64,000 nt of DNA, taken from Nesterenkonia marinintestina. Lineage in GTDB: Bacteria; Actinomycetota; Actinomycetes; Actinomycetales; Micrococcaceae. The stretch's first letter is position 1; every line of letters begins with the position of its first letter. The notes beneath the pieces are model-generated. The model saw nothing but the letters and a program-made list of their open reading frames with translations. It had not been told where the DNA came from and made no database searches. Location: assembly GCF_025420485.1 (NCBI RefSeq), contig NZ_JAOEFD010000005.1:62001-126000 (forward strand). Direction: 5' to 3'. The translations under genes were made by a program, and so were the position numbers. This document shows, one piece after another, positions 35,703 to 48,082 of the stretch.

Positions 35703-37106
35703 TCAGCACTCCACGACGTTCACAGCGAGTCCGCCCTGGGCGGTCTCCTTGTACTTCGAGGACATGTCCCTGCCGGTCTCGCGCATGGTGACGATGACCT
35801 CGTCCAGCGAGACCCGGTGCTCCCCGTCGCCCATCAGCGCCATGCGTGCGGCGTTGACCGCCTTGGTCGCGCCGATTGCGTTGCGCTCGATGCAGGGCAC
35901 CTGCACCAGCCCGGCGATGGGGTCGCAGGTCAGACCCAGGTTGTGCTCCATGGCGATCTCGGCGGCGTTCTCCACCTGCTGCGGAGTCCCCCCGAGCACC
36001 TCGCACAGACCGCCGGCGGCCATCGACGCCGCCGAGCCGACCTCTCCCTGGCAGCCGACCTCCGCACCGGAGATCGAGGCCTGCTCCTTGTAGAGCACCC
36101 CGATCGCCGCGGCGGTCATCAGGTAGCGGAAGACGTTGCTCTCCTTGTCCTCCGGGCTGGTGAACGTGGCCCCGGGTCCGTAGTGGGTGGCGTAGAACCC
36201 GACTGCGGGGATGATGCCCGCGGCCCCGTTGGTGGGGGCGGTCACCACACGGCCGCCGGAGGCGTTCTCCTCGTTGACCGCCAGGGCCACCAGGTTCACC
36301 CACTCCTGCCAGTAGGCGTGGCTGCGGTCCGGATCCTGCTCCCAGAGCCGCTCGTGCCACCCCGGAGCGCGTCGGTTGACCTTGAGTCCCCCGGGAAGCT
36401 GACCGGTGCGCCGGAGCGCGGAGTCCTTGCACTCCTCCATGACGTCCCAGATGTGCTGCACCCCGGCACGGACCTGCTCCTCGGTCCGATTGGTCAGCTC
36501 GTTGGCGAGCATGATCTCCGAGACCGGCAGGCCGGTGCGCTGACAGTGCTTGAACAGCTCCTCGGAGGTGGTGAAGGGGTAGGGCACCGCGTCCGCGGTG
36601 GTCTCCACGACCGCACCCAGAGATTCGGCCTCGGCCTCCTTCTCCGTGACGACGAAGCCGCCCCCCACCGAGAAGTACGTCTGGGAGGCGACCTCCTCCC
36701 GGCCGCGCATCGCGGTCAGGGTCATCCCGTTGGAGTGCTGGGGCAGGAACGTCAGGGGTCGCTGCACGAAGTCCCCGACGCGCAGCTCCACGTCGGTGCG
36801 GCGGCCCAGCTGGGCGCCGACCTGCACGATGCCCGTCTCCCGCATGGCCTCGGTGCGTCCGTCGACGTCCTCGGGCTTCACCGTCTCCGGGTCCCAGCCC
36901 TCCAGTCCGAGCAGCACGGCCTCGAAGGTGCCGTGTCCCTGCCCGGTGGCCGAGAGCGAGCCGTAGAGGTCCACCCGCAGACCGTCGAACTCGACGTCGC
37001 CGAGCTCCTCGTCCACGAACCGCACCGCGGCCCGCATGGGTCCGACGGTGTGGGAGGACGAGGGGCCGATGCCGACGCTGAAGAGGTCGAAGATGCTGAT
37101 CGCCAT
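35703..37106 (-). CDS. sdaA: L-serine ammonia-lyase, iron-sulfur, single-chain type
   Basis: This 467-residue enzyme deaminates L-serine to pyruvate and ammonia using a 4Fe-4S cluster. The front carries the [13 protein letters not shown] block near 16-28, and the catalytic domain has the cluster-type cysteines in [15 protein letters not shown]. The last residue is a cysteine (ending NVVEC), as in enzymes whose C-terminal tail inserts into the active site and ligates the cluster. It starts 7 bases after the gcvT stop and is therefore part of the gcvP-gcvT-sdaA operon. That places serine breakdown, and so disposal of glycine-derived serine, under the upstream glycine riboswitch. Confidence 0.94.
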   Translation of the reverse strand: MAISIFDLFSVGIGPSSSHTVGPMRAAVRFVDEELGDVEFDGLRVDLYGSLSATGQGHGTFEAVLLGLEGWDPETVKPEDVDGRTEAMRETGIVQVGAQLGRRTDVELRVGDFVQRPLTFLPQHSNGMTLTAMRGREEVASQTYFSVGGGFVVTEKEAEAESLGAVVETTADAVPYPFTTSEELFKHCQRTGLPVSEIMLANELTNRTEEQVRAGVQHIWDVMEECKDSALRRTGQLPGGLKVNRRAPGWHERLWEQDPDRSHAYWQEWVNLVALAVNEENASGGRVVTAPTNGAAGIIPAVGFYATHYGPGATFTSPEDKESNVFRYLMTAAAIGVLYKEQASISGAEVGCQGEVGSAASMAAGGLCEVLGGTPQQVENAAEIAMEHNLGLTCDPIAGLVQVPCIERNAIGATKAVNAARMALMGDGEHRVSLDEVIVTMRETGRDMSSKYKETAQGGLAVNVVEC

Positions 37107-37113
37107 GGTCGGC

Positions 37114-38262
37114 TCACTTCTCCCGGCGGTAGAACGGCAGCGCCACGACCTCGAAGGGCTGCGGCTTGCCCCGCAGATCGATGTCCAGTGCGGTGCCCGG
37201 CTCGGTGTGGGCGACGTCGACGTAGGCCATCGCGATGGGGTGGCCCAGCGTCGGGCTCGGCTGCCCGGAGGTGACCACGCCGACCTCGGCGCCGTCGAGC
37301 ATCACCGGGTACCCGGCGCGCCCCGCACGCCGGCCCAGGCCCTTCAGGCCCACCAGCCGACGTCCCGAGGTCTTCCCCAGCCCGTCGGCCTTGGCCTGCT
37401 CCAGGGCGGCCCGGCCCACGAAGTCCTCCTCCTTGGAGAGTGCGACCAGCGGGATGGCGGCCTCGAACGGGGTGGTCTGCTCGGTGAGCTCGTTGCCGTA
37501 GAGCGGCATGCCCGCCTCCAGGCGCAGCGAGTCCCGGCAGGCCAGCCCGCAGGGGGTCAGGCCGTGGTCGGCCCCGCCGGCCACCAGGGCGCGCCATAGG
37601 GCGCCGGCGCGGTCCTCGGGGATGTAGAGCTCGAAGCCGTCCTCCCCGGTGTAGCCGGTGCGGGCCAGCAGGACCTGGTCGCCGCCGATGGTCACGGTGT
37701 CGGCCGCATAGTAGGGCGTGTTCTCCACGATGGTGACCTCGTCCTGGCGGACGAGCGAGGAGATGATCGCCTGGGAGTTCGGTCCCTGCACCGCGACGAG
37801 GGCGACGCCCTCGGTCTCGTCCCAGATCTCGACGTCGAAGCCCTCAGCCCGCGCCTCGAACTCGGCCACCACACGCTCCCGGTTGCCCGCGTTGGGCACC
37901 ACCAGGAATTCGTTCTCCTCGATGCGGTAGCTGATGAGGTCGTCGACGATGCCGCCGGTCTCGGTGCACATCATCGAGTACTTGGCCCTGCCCACGGCCA
38001 CCTTCGCAAGGTTGCCGACCAGCGCGGTGTTCAGGAACACCGCGGCGTCGGGGCCGACCACGCGCACCTCTCCCATGTGGGACAGGTCGAAGAGCCCGGC
38101 GGACTCTCGGACGGCTCGGTGCTCGTCGAGCTCCGAGGTGTACTTCAGGGGCATGGCCCAGCCGCCGAAGTCGGTGAAGGAGGCGCCCAGCGCCTCGTGC
38201 TCGGCGTAGAGGGCGGTGTGCTTCGGTCCGCCGTCGGCGGTGGTGGTCTGCTCAGTGCTCAT
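37114..38262 (-). CDS. gcvT: Glycine cleavage system T protein (aminomethyltransferase)
   Basis: GcvT moves the methylene group of the aminomethyl-lipoyl H protein to tetrahydrofolate and releases ammonia. The 382-residue length is normal. Blocks seen are [24 protein letters not shown]-type start near residue 16, [16 protein letters not shown] near 58-73, and [16 protein letters not shown] near 195-210, with the folate-binding aspartate region upstream. It follows gcvP by 96 bases with no gcvH between, unlike most gcv operons. The sdaA gene follows 7 bases later. Confidence 0.95.
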   Translation of the reverse strand: MSTEQTTTADGGPKHTALYAEHEALGASFTDFGGWAMPLKYTSELDEHRAVRESAGLFDLSHMGEVRVVGPDAAVFLNTALVGNLAKVAVGRAKYSMMCTETGGIVDDLISYRIEENEFLVVPNAGNRERVVAEFEARAEGFDVEIWDETEGVALVAVQGPNSQAIISSLVRQDEVTIVENTPYYAADTVTIGGDQVLLARTGYTGEDGFELYIPEDRAGALWRALVAGGADHGLTPCGLACRDSLRLEAGMPLYGNELTEQTTPFEAAIPLVALSKEEDFVGRAALEQAKADGLGKTSGRRLVGLKGLGRRAGRAGYPVMLDGAEVGVVTSGQPSPTLGHPIAMAYVDVAHTEPGTALDIDLRGKPQPFEVVALPFYRREK

Positions 38263-38316
38263 GTGTGGGGTCCGATCGTCGTCGATGGTGTGGGGAGCCG
38301 TCCGAGGGCGGGCGTC

Positions 38317-38358
38317 GGAGGCTCGGTCGATGCCGGAGGCTCAGTCGATCTCGAAGTC

Positions 38359-38370
<12 letters not shown>
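38317..38370 (-). repeat. Three 18-bp tandem repeats at the gcvP 3' end
   Basis: Three imperfect 18-base units (38317-38334, 38335-38352, 38353-38370) stand in tandem. The unit next to gcvP includes its stop codon and last codons, so the C-terminal FEID-stop sequence has been duplicated into the gcvP-gcvT gap. The two units nearest gcvP differ at two positions. The region where gcvH is usually found thus holds only these repeats. Confidence 0.85.
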
Positions 38371-41319
<2,949 letters not shown>

Positions 41320-41382
41320 GTCAGGTGCCTCCTGGGGCGCATGGCGGATGCCGGGGGTGTGCATCCTCCCCGCTCTGTGGTG

Positions 41383-41560
41383 GACCTGAGAGATTGACCC
41401 TCCGTCGTCGGGGGGCTTGCACCGTCGGTGGGTCCGCGCGCGGCGGACCGCTTTCCAGAGTCGCCACCCCTGCACGGTACGGGTGCCTGAGAGGTTCCTG
41501 GGGAGGAGTATTGCTCCTTCGGCGCCGACCCGCCGGGTTCGGCGGCCGGGCTCTCCCACG
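41383..41560 (-). promoter_or_regulatory. Tandem glycine riboswitch
   Basis: Read on the minus strand, the leader of gcvP carries two glycine aptamers. The first runs from GGGAGAG (41560 side) through GCCGAAGGAGCAA to CTCTCAGGCA (41484-41493). A short linker with GTACCGTGCAGGGG follows. The second runs from GACTCTGGAAAGCG through CCGACGGTGCAAGCC to CTCTCAGGTCC (from 41382). These conserved parts are those of the gcvT riboswitch class. Glycine binding normally turns gene expression on, so gcvP-gcvT-sdaA should be induced by glycine. The expression platform before the ribosome site was not resolved. Confidence 0.93.
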
Positions 41561-41664
41561 CAGGGGACATGGCAGACGTATTCAGTTGGTGGCCATTCTG
41601 CCACACGGGTGTGGTCGGGGCCACGGGGTCGACCGCATGGCCGGAAGGGACGGGTCCGACAACC

Positions 41665-42663
41665 TCAGCGGGTCTGCGGCCGACGCTGCTGGGCGGCCAC
41701 CATGCGCGAATCCAGCCAGACCAGGGCCGCGACGACGATCAGACCGACGGCCATGAGCCCGAAGACGAGGCCGACGTCACCCTCCGGGGCGAAGATCCGG
41801 CGCTGCTCGTCCTGCCAGGGCCACAGGGATCGCAGTCCCCCGATCATCACACCGGTGAGCACCACCATGGTGATGGTGTGCCGGTGCTCCAACAGCCACT
41901 TCAGCACCTTCACCACGACCACCAGTCCCAGGACCATGCCCAGGGAGAAGATCGCCAGGTAGGCCAGGTCACGCTGGTCCACTGCGCGCAGCGTGGGCTC
42001 GTAGAGGCCGAAGGTGAGCAGCAGGAAGGAGCCGGAGAGCCCGGGCAGCACGAGGGCGGAGACGGCGACCGCGGCGGCGGGGATCAGCACCGCCGGGTGA
42101 GCCTCCACGTCGGCCGGGGGCAGCGACACCAGGAGGAAGGTCGCGGCGGCGGCGAGGACTCCGGCGATCAGGTGTTGGGGTCGCAGCCGCAGGTGAGAGG
42201 CGTCTCGACCTCCCGCTCGAGCCAGTGAGCGGCGGCTGCGCAGGTCGTGCAGAACCATCCGCACCGGCACGGCGACCGAGGCGAGCACCATGCCGAAGAA
42301 GAGTCCGCGCATCACCGTCGGGTGGGCCTCGAACGCGTCGGCGACGGGTCCGGCGGCGGTGAACACCGCAAGGACCATTCCGATCGCCACCGGGACGACG
42401 ACCTTCCAGTGCACCTGGGCCAGCTCCTCGCGGAGACCGGCCGCACGCTCCGGTCCGGCCAGCAGCCGCTTCAACGCGGACACGACGTGGGAGGCGGAGT
42501 CGATGATCTGGTGGTAGATGCCCACCACGAGGGCGACGGTCCCGCCGGAGACTCCGGGCACCGTCTCGACCACGCCGATGAGCGCTCCGCGAAGCGCATT
42601 GCCCAGGACTGACGTGCGGCGATGGGCGGGCGGAGCGTCGGGGCCGACTTCGACGTCAGGCAT
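41665..42663 (-). CDS. DUF368 (PopT-like) polyprenyl-phosphate translocase
   Basis: The 332-residue membrane protein has about nine hydrophobic segments and the DUF368 marks: RGALIGVVETVPGVSGGTVALVVGIY near residues 24-49 and the repeated-half motif LVLPGLSGSFLLLTFGLYE near 203-221. Members of this family (PopT) recycle undecaprenyl phosphate to the inner side of the membrane for wall synthesis. A DedA-type protein, from a second family linked to the same task, is encoded at 25.9 kb. The gene lies upstream of the riboswitch on the same strand, probably in a separate unit. Confidence 0.85.
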   Translation of the reverse strand: MPDVEVGPDAPPAHRRTSVLGNALRGALIGVVETVPGVSGGTVALVVGIYHQIIDSASHVVSALKRLLAGPERAAGLREELAQVHWKVVVPVAIGMVLAVFTAAGPVADAFEAHPTVMRGLFFGMVLASVAVPVRMVLHDLRSRRSLARAGGRDASHLRLRPQHLIAGVLAAAATFLLVSLPPADVEAHPAVLIPAAAVAVSALVLPGLSGSFLLLTFGLYEPTLRAVDQRDLAYLAIFSLGMVLGLVVVVKVLKWLLEHRHTITMVVLTGVMIGGLRSLWPWQDEQRRIFAPEGDVGLVFGLMAVGLIVVAALVWLDSRMVAAQQRRPQTR

Positions 42664-42780
42664 GGCGGGGGTGACCTCCAGGGTCTAGAATTCTCACACC
42701 GCCGTTGCCGCGGCGGAGGGACATCGCCGGGACATTCTACGCGGGCACCGCACAGCACGAGATATGAGGGGAATGGGTCC

Positions 42781-44268
42781 ATGAGTCCGGATTCCGTAGG
42801 CTTCGCCATAGTCCTTCTCGCCACAGTGATGCTGATCGGCAAGTTCCTCCGGGTGAAGGTGCCCTTCATCCAGAAGCTCCTGCTGCCCAGCTCCATCGTC
42901 GCGGGGTTCGTCGGCCTGCTCCTGGGCCCCGAGATCACCGGGCGGATGGGCTCCGCCCTGGGTGTGGAGTGGCTCTCCGACGGTGGGTTCTTCACCGAGG
43001 ACATCGTCGAGATCTGGAGCGCCCTGCCGGGCCTGCTGATCTCCGTCGTGTTCGCGACGCTCTTCCTGGGATCCAGGATTCCCTCACCCAAGCGCGTCGC
43101 CAAGCTCGCCGGACCGCAGCTGTCCATCGGCATCGCCTACGGGTCCGGCCAGTATGTGATCGGAATTCTGATCGGACTGCTGATCCTCTCGCCGTTCTTC
43201 GGTCTGGAGCCGTTCTACGGCGGGCTGTTGGAGATCGCATTCGAGGGCGGCCACGGCACCGCCGCCGGCATGGCGCCGGCCTTCGACGACATGGGCATCC
43301 CCGAAGCCACCGACCTCGCCCTGGCGATGGCCACGGTGGGCCTGGTCTCGGGGATCATCATCGGCGTGGCCGTGATCAACTGGGGAGTCCGCACCGGCCG
43401 GACCGAGGTGCTGGAGAAGATCGAGGACCAGTCAGCCTCGGAGCTGCGCGGACTGTACTCCGACGACGAGACCGTCTACGCCGGTCGCATGACCGCGCGG
43501 CCGGGTTCGATCGAACCGCTGACCCTCCACGTGGCCGTGATCGGGTTGGCGATCATCATCGGATGGCTGATGCTCGAAGGACTCGTGCTCGTCGAGGACG
43601 CGCTCTGGGGCCAGCCGGACTCGGCGTGGGTCGGCGAGGGCGAAGAGGGTATGACCCTGCTGGGCTACGTGCCGCTGTTCCCGCTGGCCATGCTCGGCGG
43701 CGTCGTCATCCAGCTCTTCCTGGACCGCACCGGCAACGACAAGCTGCTCGATGCCGAGCTGATGCAGCGCATCCAGGGCCTGGCGCTGGACATCCTCATC
43801 GTCGCCGCGCTGTCGACCATCTCACTGGCGGTGGTCGCCGAGTTCTGGCAGGCGTTCGTCTTCCTGTCGGCGGCCGGCATCGTCTTCTGCACCGTGATGC
43901 TGCTGTATTTCACCCCACGGATCATCCCGCAGTTCTGGCTGGAGCGCGGTATCGCCGACTTCGGTCAGTCGATGGGAGTCACAGCGACCGGGCTCGCACT
44001 GCTGCGTGTGGCCGACCCGAACGACGAGTCCCCGGCACTGGAGGCCTTCGGATACAAGCAGCTGGCCTTCGAGCCGATCTTCGGCGGCGGGCTGATCACT
44101 GCGATCTCGATCCCGGTAATGGTCGCGGTGGGCAACGTGTACATCGTGCTGATTCCGATGGCGGTCCTGTTCGTGCTGGCGCTGACCGGCGGCATCATCT
44201 ATCACCGCGGCGTGAGGTCGGGCCGATGGACCGACCCGTCGGTGGAAGAGGCCAAGGAGATGGACTGA
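42781..44268 (+). CDS. Sodium/glutamate symporter, GltS-like
   Basis: The 495-residue protein has about eleven hydrophobic segments and two inverted halves, as in the GltS (ESS) family of sodium-coupled glutamate carriers. The first half has LPSSIVAGFVGLLLGPE near 39-55 and LEIAFEGGHGTAAGMAPAF near 154-172, a characteristic GGHGTA motif. The second half has ADFGQSMGVTATGLALLRVADP near 396-417. It is somewhat longer than E. coli GltS (about 401), with an insert of hydrophilic residues near 210-245. The ATG at 42781 follows AGGGGA. It precedes a 5-oxoproline-type locus, so uptake of glutamate or a related compound fits. Confidence 0.82.
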   Translation: MSPDSVGFAIVLLATVMLIGKFLRVKVPFIQKLLLPSSIVAGFVGLLLGPEITGRMGSALGVEWLSDGGFFTEDIVEIWSALPGLLISVVFATLFLGSRIPSPKRVAKLAGPQLSIGIAYGSGQYVIGILIGLLILSPFFGLEPFYGGLLEIAFEGGHGTAAGMAPAFDDMGIPEATDLALAMATVGLVSGIIIGVAVINWGVRTGRTEVLEKIEDQSASELRGLYSDDETVYAGRMTARPGSIEPLTLHVAVIGLAIIIGWLMLEGLVLVEDALWGQPDSAWVGEGEEGMTLLGYVPLFPLAMLGGVVIQLFLDRTGNDKLLDAELMQRIQGLALDILIVAALSTISLAVVAEFWQAFVFLSAAGIVFCTVMLLYFTPRIIPQFWLERGIADFGQSMGVTATGLALLRVADPNDESPALEAFGYKQLAFEPIFGGGLITAISIPVMVAVGNVYIVLIPMAVLFVLALTGGIIYHRGVRSGRWTDPSVEEAKEMD

Positions 44269-44282
44269 CCCCCTGTTGCGCA

Positions 44283-44297
44283 GATTGTGGAACAACT
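44283..44297. promoter_or_regulatory. Candidate GntR operator before the NRAMP gene
   Basis: GATTGTGGAACAACT has a perfect TTGT-GGA-ACAA core and lies 67 bases before the NRAMP-type gene. The core TTGT-N3-ACAA is also found in a better palindrome at 53960-53974, upstream of pxpA and the MFS gene. Sharing between the two ends of the locus suggests one regulator. Confidence 0.45.
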
Positions 44298-44363
44298 ATT
44301 AGTGTGAGCTGAGACGCATGGCATGCGTCACACCGTCACTGCCGCACTCCCGGGAGCTTTGCT

Positions 44364-45617
44364 ATGTCCGAGACCCACGAACCGTCCGAGACGAAGGACG
44401 AGGCCCGGCCCAAGGGACCGACGATGGCGGCCACTCGTCGCACAGCGTTCTTCGGTGCCATGTTCCTCATGGCCACCTCGGCCGTGGGACCCGGGTTCAT
44501 CACGCAGACCTCCGCCTTCACCTATCAGCTCGGTGCGGCGTTCGCGTTCGCCATCCTGATCTCTGTCATCGTGGACATCGCCGTCCAGCTCAACGTCTGG
44601 CGCGTCATCGGCGTCTCCGGGATGTACGCCCAGGAGCTGGGCAACCGCATCCTCCCGGGCCTCGGTTGGGCCCTCGCCGTCCTGGTCTTCTTCGGGGGGA
44701 TCGTCTTCAACGTCGGGAACATCGCCGGCGCCGGCATCGGTCTCAACGCGCTCACCGGCATGGACGCCGCCCTCGGCGGCGGCCTCTCCGTGGTGATCGC
44801 GCTGCTGATCTTCCTGTCCAAGAAGGCCGGCGTCGCTCTGGACCGCATCGTCGTGGGCTGCGGCGCCCTGCTGATCCTGCTGATGCTCTACATGGCCGTC
44901 ACCACCGCTCCCCCGGTGGGCGAGGCCATGCGGGAGACCGTGCTCCCCTCGGAGATCGACTTCTTCGTCATCACCACGCTGATCGGCGGCACCGTGGGCG
45001 GGTACATCACCTACGCCGGTGCGCATCGGCTCATCGCCTCCGGCCACACCGGCGTCGATCACGTCAAGCAGATCAGCCAGACGTCGGTGATGGGGATCAT
45101 CGTCGCCTCGGTGATCCGCTTCCTGCTGTTCCTGGCGATCCTGGGCGTGGTGACCACCGGCGTCTCCCTGGCGGCGGACAACGTCGCCGCGGAGGCCTTC
45201 GAGGCCGCGCTGGGCGAGTTCGGCCTGCGCGTGTTCGGCCTGGTGTTCTGGGTCGCGGCCATCACCTCGATCCTCGGCTGCACGTTCACCACGGTGTCCT
45301 TCCTGACCACACGGAACACTTCGCCGCGGGTCCGCGCATGGATGCTCGCCGCATTCCTGGTGGTCACCGGCGGCATCTTCCTCTCGCTGGGTCAGGCCCC
45401 GCAAACCCTGCTGATCCTGGCCGGCGCGATCAACGGCGCGGTCCTGCCGATCGGCTTCACCGTGATCCTCATCGCCGCGGCGTTCCGGAAGGACCTGCTC
45501 GGCGGATACCGCTATCCGAAGTGGCTGCTGATCATCGGCGTCCTGGCCTGGGGACTGACCCTGTACATGGGCGCGGAGTCGCTGACCGGCATCGCCGAGC
45601 TGTGGCAGACCGGATGA
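44364..45617 (+). CDS. NRAMP-family transporter of the oxoprolinase locus
   Basis: The 417-residue protein has about eleven hydrophobic segments and the fold of NRAMP-like transporters, as in YcsG, which is found near 5-oxoprolinase genes in Bacillus. The first segment has [20 protein letters not shown] near 38-57. The canonical metal-binding DPGN sequence of true manganese transporters is replaced by GPGF, so a metal substrate is unlikely. Uptake of 5-oxoproline or a related acid is inferred. The 3' end overlaps the DUF1445 gene by four bases (ATGA), as in the Bacillus ycsG-ycsI order. Confidence 0.84.
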   Translation: MSETHEPSETKDEARPKGPTMAATRRTAFFGAMFLMATSAVGPGFITQTSAFTYQLGAAFAFAILISVIVDIAVQLNVWRVIGVSGMYAQELGNRILPGLGWALAVLVFFGGIVFNVGNIAGAGIGLNALTGMDAALGGGLSVVIALLIFLSKKAGVALDRIVVGCGALLILLMLYMAVTTAPPVGEAMRETVLPSEIDFFVITTLIGGTVGGYITYAGAHRLIASGHTGVDHVKQISQTSVMGIIVASVIRFLLFLAILGVVTTGVSLAADNVAAEAFEAALGEFGLRVFGLVFWVAAITSILGCTFTTVSFLTTRNTSPRVRAWMLAAFLVVTGGIFLSLGQAPQTLLILAGAINGAVLPIGFTVILIAAAFRKDLLGGYRYPKWLLIIGVLAWGLTLYMGAESLTGIAELWQTG

Positions 45618-46405
45618 CGGCCGACTCACCGGCCGACCGTTCTCCGGCCGAGGCCCGGGCGGCGTTCCGCTCCGGCCTGCGGGTGCCCACCAGTGGGTAC
45701 AGCGCCGGATTCGCCCAGGCCAATGTCCTGGCGCTGCCCCGGGAGCTGGCCTTCGACATGCTGCTCTTCGCCCAACGGAACCCGAAGCCCTGTCCGGTGC
45801 TGGGGGTCCTCGAGCCGGAGCAGCTCAGCTCGGAGCTGATGGAGGGCGGGGACATCCGTACCGATGTGCCCGCCTACCGGGTCTATCGCCACGGCGAACT
45901 GGTGGGCGAGCCCGACGACGTCGTCGACGTGTGGCGGGAGGACCTGGTGACGTTCCTGCTGGGCTGCAGCTTCACCTTCGAGGCTCCGCTGCTGGCCGCC
46001 GGAGTCCCGGTCCGACACATCGAGCTCGGACGCAACGTGCCGATGTATCGGACGTCCCGTCGCTGTGCTTCTGCCGGCTCGCTCTCCGGTCCGCTGGTGG
46101 TCTCGATGCGACCTATCCCTGCCGACAGGGTCGCCGATGCGGTGCGGATCACCTCCAGGTATCCGGGAGTGCACGGGGCCCCGGTCCACATCGGTCCTCC
46201 TGAGCAGCTGGGCATCACAGACCTCGACGCCCCGGACTTCGGCGACGCCGTCGACGTACCCGAGGGGTGGATCCCGGTGTTCTGGGCCTGCGGTGTGACT
46301 CCCCAGGCCGCCGTGATGGAGTCACGCCCGGACCTGGCGATCAGCCACTCCCCCGGTCACATGCTCATCACCGATCAGCCGGACCTCGAACTCCAGGTGC
46401 CGTAA
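45614..46405 (+). CDS. DUF1445 protein (YcsI-like, putative hydro-lyase)
   Basis: The 263-residue protein matches the DUF1445/YcsI group, some members of which are annotated as D-glutamate cyclase or hydro-lyase. Seen are [28 protein letters not shown] near 22-49, [14 protein letters not shown] near 115-128, [10 protein letters not shown] near 144-153, and [16 protein letters not shown] near 217-232. D-glutamate cyclase forms 5-oxo-D-proline from D-glutamate, which would feed the oxoprolinase of this locus. It overlaps the transporter gene by four bases. Which of the two activities this member has is not known. Confidence 0.85.
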   Translation: MTADSPADRSPAEARAAFRSGLRVPTSGYSAGFAQANVLALPRELAFDMLLFAQRNPKPCPVLGVLEPEQLSSELMEGGDIRTDVPAYRVYRHGELVGEPDDVVDVWREDLVTFLLGCSFTFEAPLLAAGVPVRHIELGRNVPMYRTSRRCASAGSLSGPLVVSMRPIPADRVADAVRITSRYPGVHGAPVHIGPPEQLGITDLDAPDFGDAVDVPEGWIPVFWACGVTPQAAVMESRPDLAISHSPGHMLITDQPDLELQVP

Positions 46406-46432
46406 GACCCCAGACCCGGACCGCGCCACCGG

Positions 46433-47803
46433 TCACGTGTCATCCGGCTCGTCAGTGCTCTCGTCCTGCAAGGGTTCGCCAGAGCCGATCTCCTGCGATG
46501 AGTAGGTCTCCTCCTCCGCGATCTCCGGTGCCGACTTCTTGTACTTCGGAGCTGGGGCGGACCAGACCCGCTGCGGCTGGAGGACACCGATGTAGAAGTC
46601 ACTGACGGCTTCGATGAACGACGTGATGAACGAATCTTTCGCCCGCGTCGTCTGCGCCGATCCCATCGGCTGGACCTGAGTGACTGTGAAACTCGTGATC
46701 TGGGGGAAGTCCGAAGGCAGTACGTGTTTGAGTTCCCCACGGAAGTCAGCGATGGTCGCCGCGTGCGTTCTCCGATTGCCCTTTGCCTCGATGACCAGCT
46801 CCTGCCTCTCATCAGGGATGGGCCGCAGGAGCCAGTTCACCCGGGATTGGTTTCTCACCTGCCCCGAGGCGGGGATCGTCGCAAAGGTGTGGATCTGTCG
46901 TCCTCGGAGGTCACAGCGCACCTCGAGATCAGCCACCGTGTCGGGCACGCTGATCGTGGCGGACATCGAGCTGTCCCGTTCGATCTCAGCCGCGAGCGCG
47001 GCCGCCCTCTCCTGAGGATCGTCTCTCTGGCGACGGGGCAGCTTCGGTGTCACGTCGGCGCCCAGTCGCTGACTCAGTGTGAAACAAGTGAAACGAACCA
47101 AACCGTCGAACTTGAGCGCCGTCTCAGCCACGGCATCATCAGTCTTCCTGACGATGCCGTTCCTGATGGAGCTGCGGACCTCGGACCATGCGGACCCCAT
47201 ATCTGAGAACTCGAGGGTGCCGGAGTTATCGTGCTCCAGGTACCGAATCAACTCACTCAGAATCCATGCCTGCTCCGGATCTTCGACTCCGTGGACGTCA
47301 CGTTCCATGATCGCCAAGGAGATGATACGCGTCCATGAGAAGTGCACAACCGGCGTCGAACGCAGTTTGCGCGCGTTGAGTTTCAACGGGTGCGCTCCGA
47401 GCACTGGTGGAATCTCATTCGAGATCGTGATCACCGCGTCGTAGCCCTCGTCGCGAGCGATGTCCATGTACCGCTCGACCTGGTCCGCTTCGAGCTTATT
47501 GGACTGAGTCTTCACCTCCACGAGCGCAATCCACGTCTTGTTTCCCCGCTTGACGCGAATCAGTCCATCCGGTCGAGATGTCTGCTTCTTCAGCTTGTCC
47601 TCGAAGGCAACCTCAACAAAGGACTCGACGTTCGCCCTGACTCGACCGAGCGGCGCACCACAGGGCTTCAGCACGGCATGCGCGAAGCTCGGCACGACTG
47701 TGAGAATCGAAAGGAGTGCCGATGTTGCGTGAATCTCTTGGTCGGTCGTGTTCTTCGTACTCGGTGTTGGAATCAGTCTCGCCTGACGCCACACTTCAGT
47801 CAT
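46433..47803 (-). CDS. PD-(D/E)xK nuclease-like protein, lower GC
   Basis: The 456-residue protein opens with TEVWRQARLIPTPS and continues with a nuclease-like block near 70-110: FEDKLKKQTSRPDGLIRVKR, then TWIALVEVKTQSNKLEADQV. The aspartate in PDG and the EVK triad fit a PD-(D/E)xK active site. Similar proteins occur scattered in actinobacteria, sometimes under the vague name stress response protein; the function is unknown and defence is only a guess. GC content is visibly lower than in the neighbours and codon use differs. It sits inside the oxoprolinase locus, between the DUF1445 and DUF1989 genes, as expected of an acquired insertion. The ATG at 47803 was chosen over upstream GTG or ATG codons by family similarity. 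Confidence 0.78.
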   Translation of the reverse strand: MTEVWRQARLIPTPSTKNTTDQEIHATSALLSILTVVPSFAHAVLKPCGAPLGRVRANVESFVEVAFEDKLKKQTSRPDGLIRVKRGNKTWIALVEVKTQSNKLEADQVERYMDIARDEGYDAVITISNEIPPVLGAHPLKLNARKLRSTPVVHFSWTRIISLAIMERDVHGVEDPEQAWILSELIRYLEHDNSGTLEFSDMGSAWSEVRSSIRNGIVRKTDDAVAETALKFDGLVRFTCFTLSQRLGADVTPKLPRRQRDDPQERAAALAAEIERDSSMSATISVPDTVADLEVRCDLRGRQIHTFATIPASGQVRNQSRVNWLLRPIPDERQELVIEAKGNRRTHAATIADFRGELKHVLPSDFPQITSFTVTQVQPMGSAQTTRAKDSFITSFIEAVSDFYIGVLQPQRVWSAPAPKYKKSAPEIAEEETYSSQEIGSGEPLQDESTDEPDDT

Positions 47804-48082
47804 CCCCGATGCTCCCGATTCATCTCGTAAAACTATATACAATTGACCCTACAACATACTCAGGCACTTCGTGCTGCAGATCACCGGGGTCTTTGTCGCG
47901 ACCGAAGAGAATCATTATCTGATAGATGGACGATCCTGACGGAAATTGCTGCGCGTCCGCTACAGCGTGAGCAGCATATGCCCCAGAGGCGACCCTCCGG
48001 CCTAAGAATGGCTTCCTCACGTACACGGGAGGTCGAAATGGGTTCACCGCAGCGGGGATTGGGCCCACTTGGCCTCACCGAC
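47804..48082. other. Lower-GC gap with no recognisable gene
   Basis: These 279 bases, between the nuclease-like gene and the DUF1989 gene, are AT-richer than the surroundings and hold a TATAGT box on the minus strand (47833-47838) that could serve the nuclease-like gene. A minus-strand frame of 82 codons (47820-48068) crosses it, but it matches nothing known and lacks a ribosome site. It may be the edge of an acquired segment or a decayed gene. Confidence 0.5.

Noticed and set aside
44364-45617. NRAMP-type gene as a manganese or iron transporter
   Set aside because: The metal-binding DPGN motif of true metal transporters is replaced by GPGF, and the context is oxoprolinase genes.
47820-48068. 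An 82-codon frame on the minus strand
   Set aside because: No ribosome site, no recognisable domain and atypical codon use; kept only as a note on the gap.
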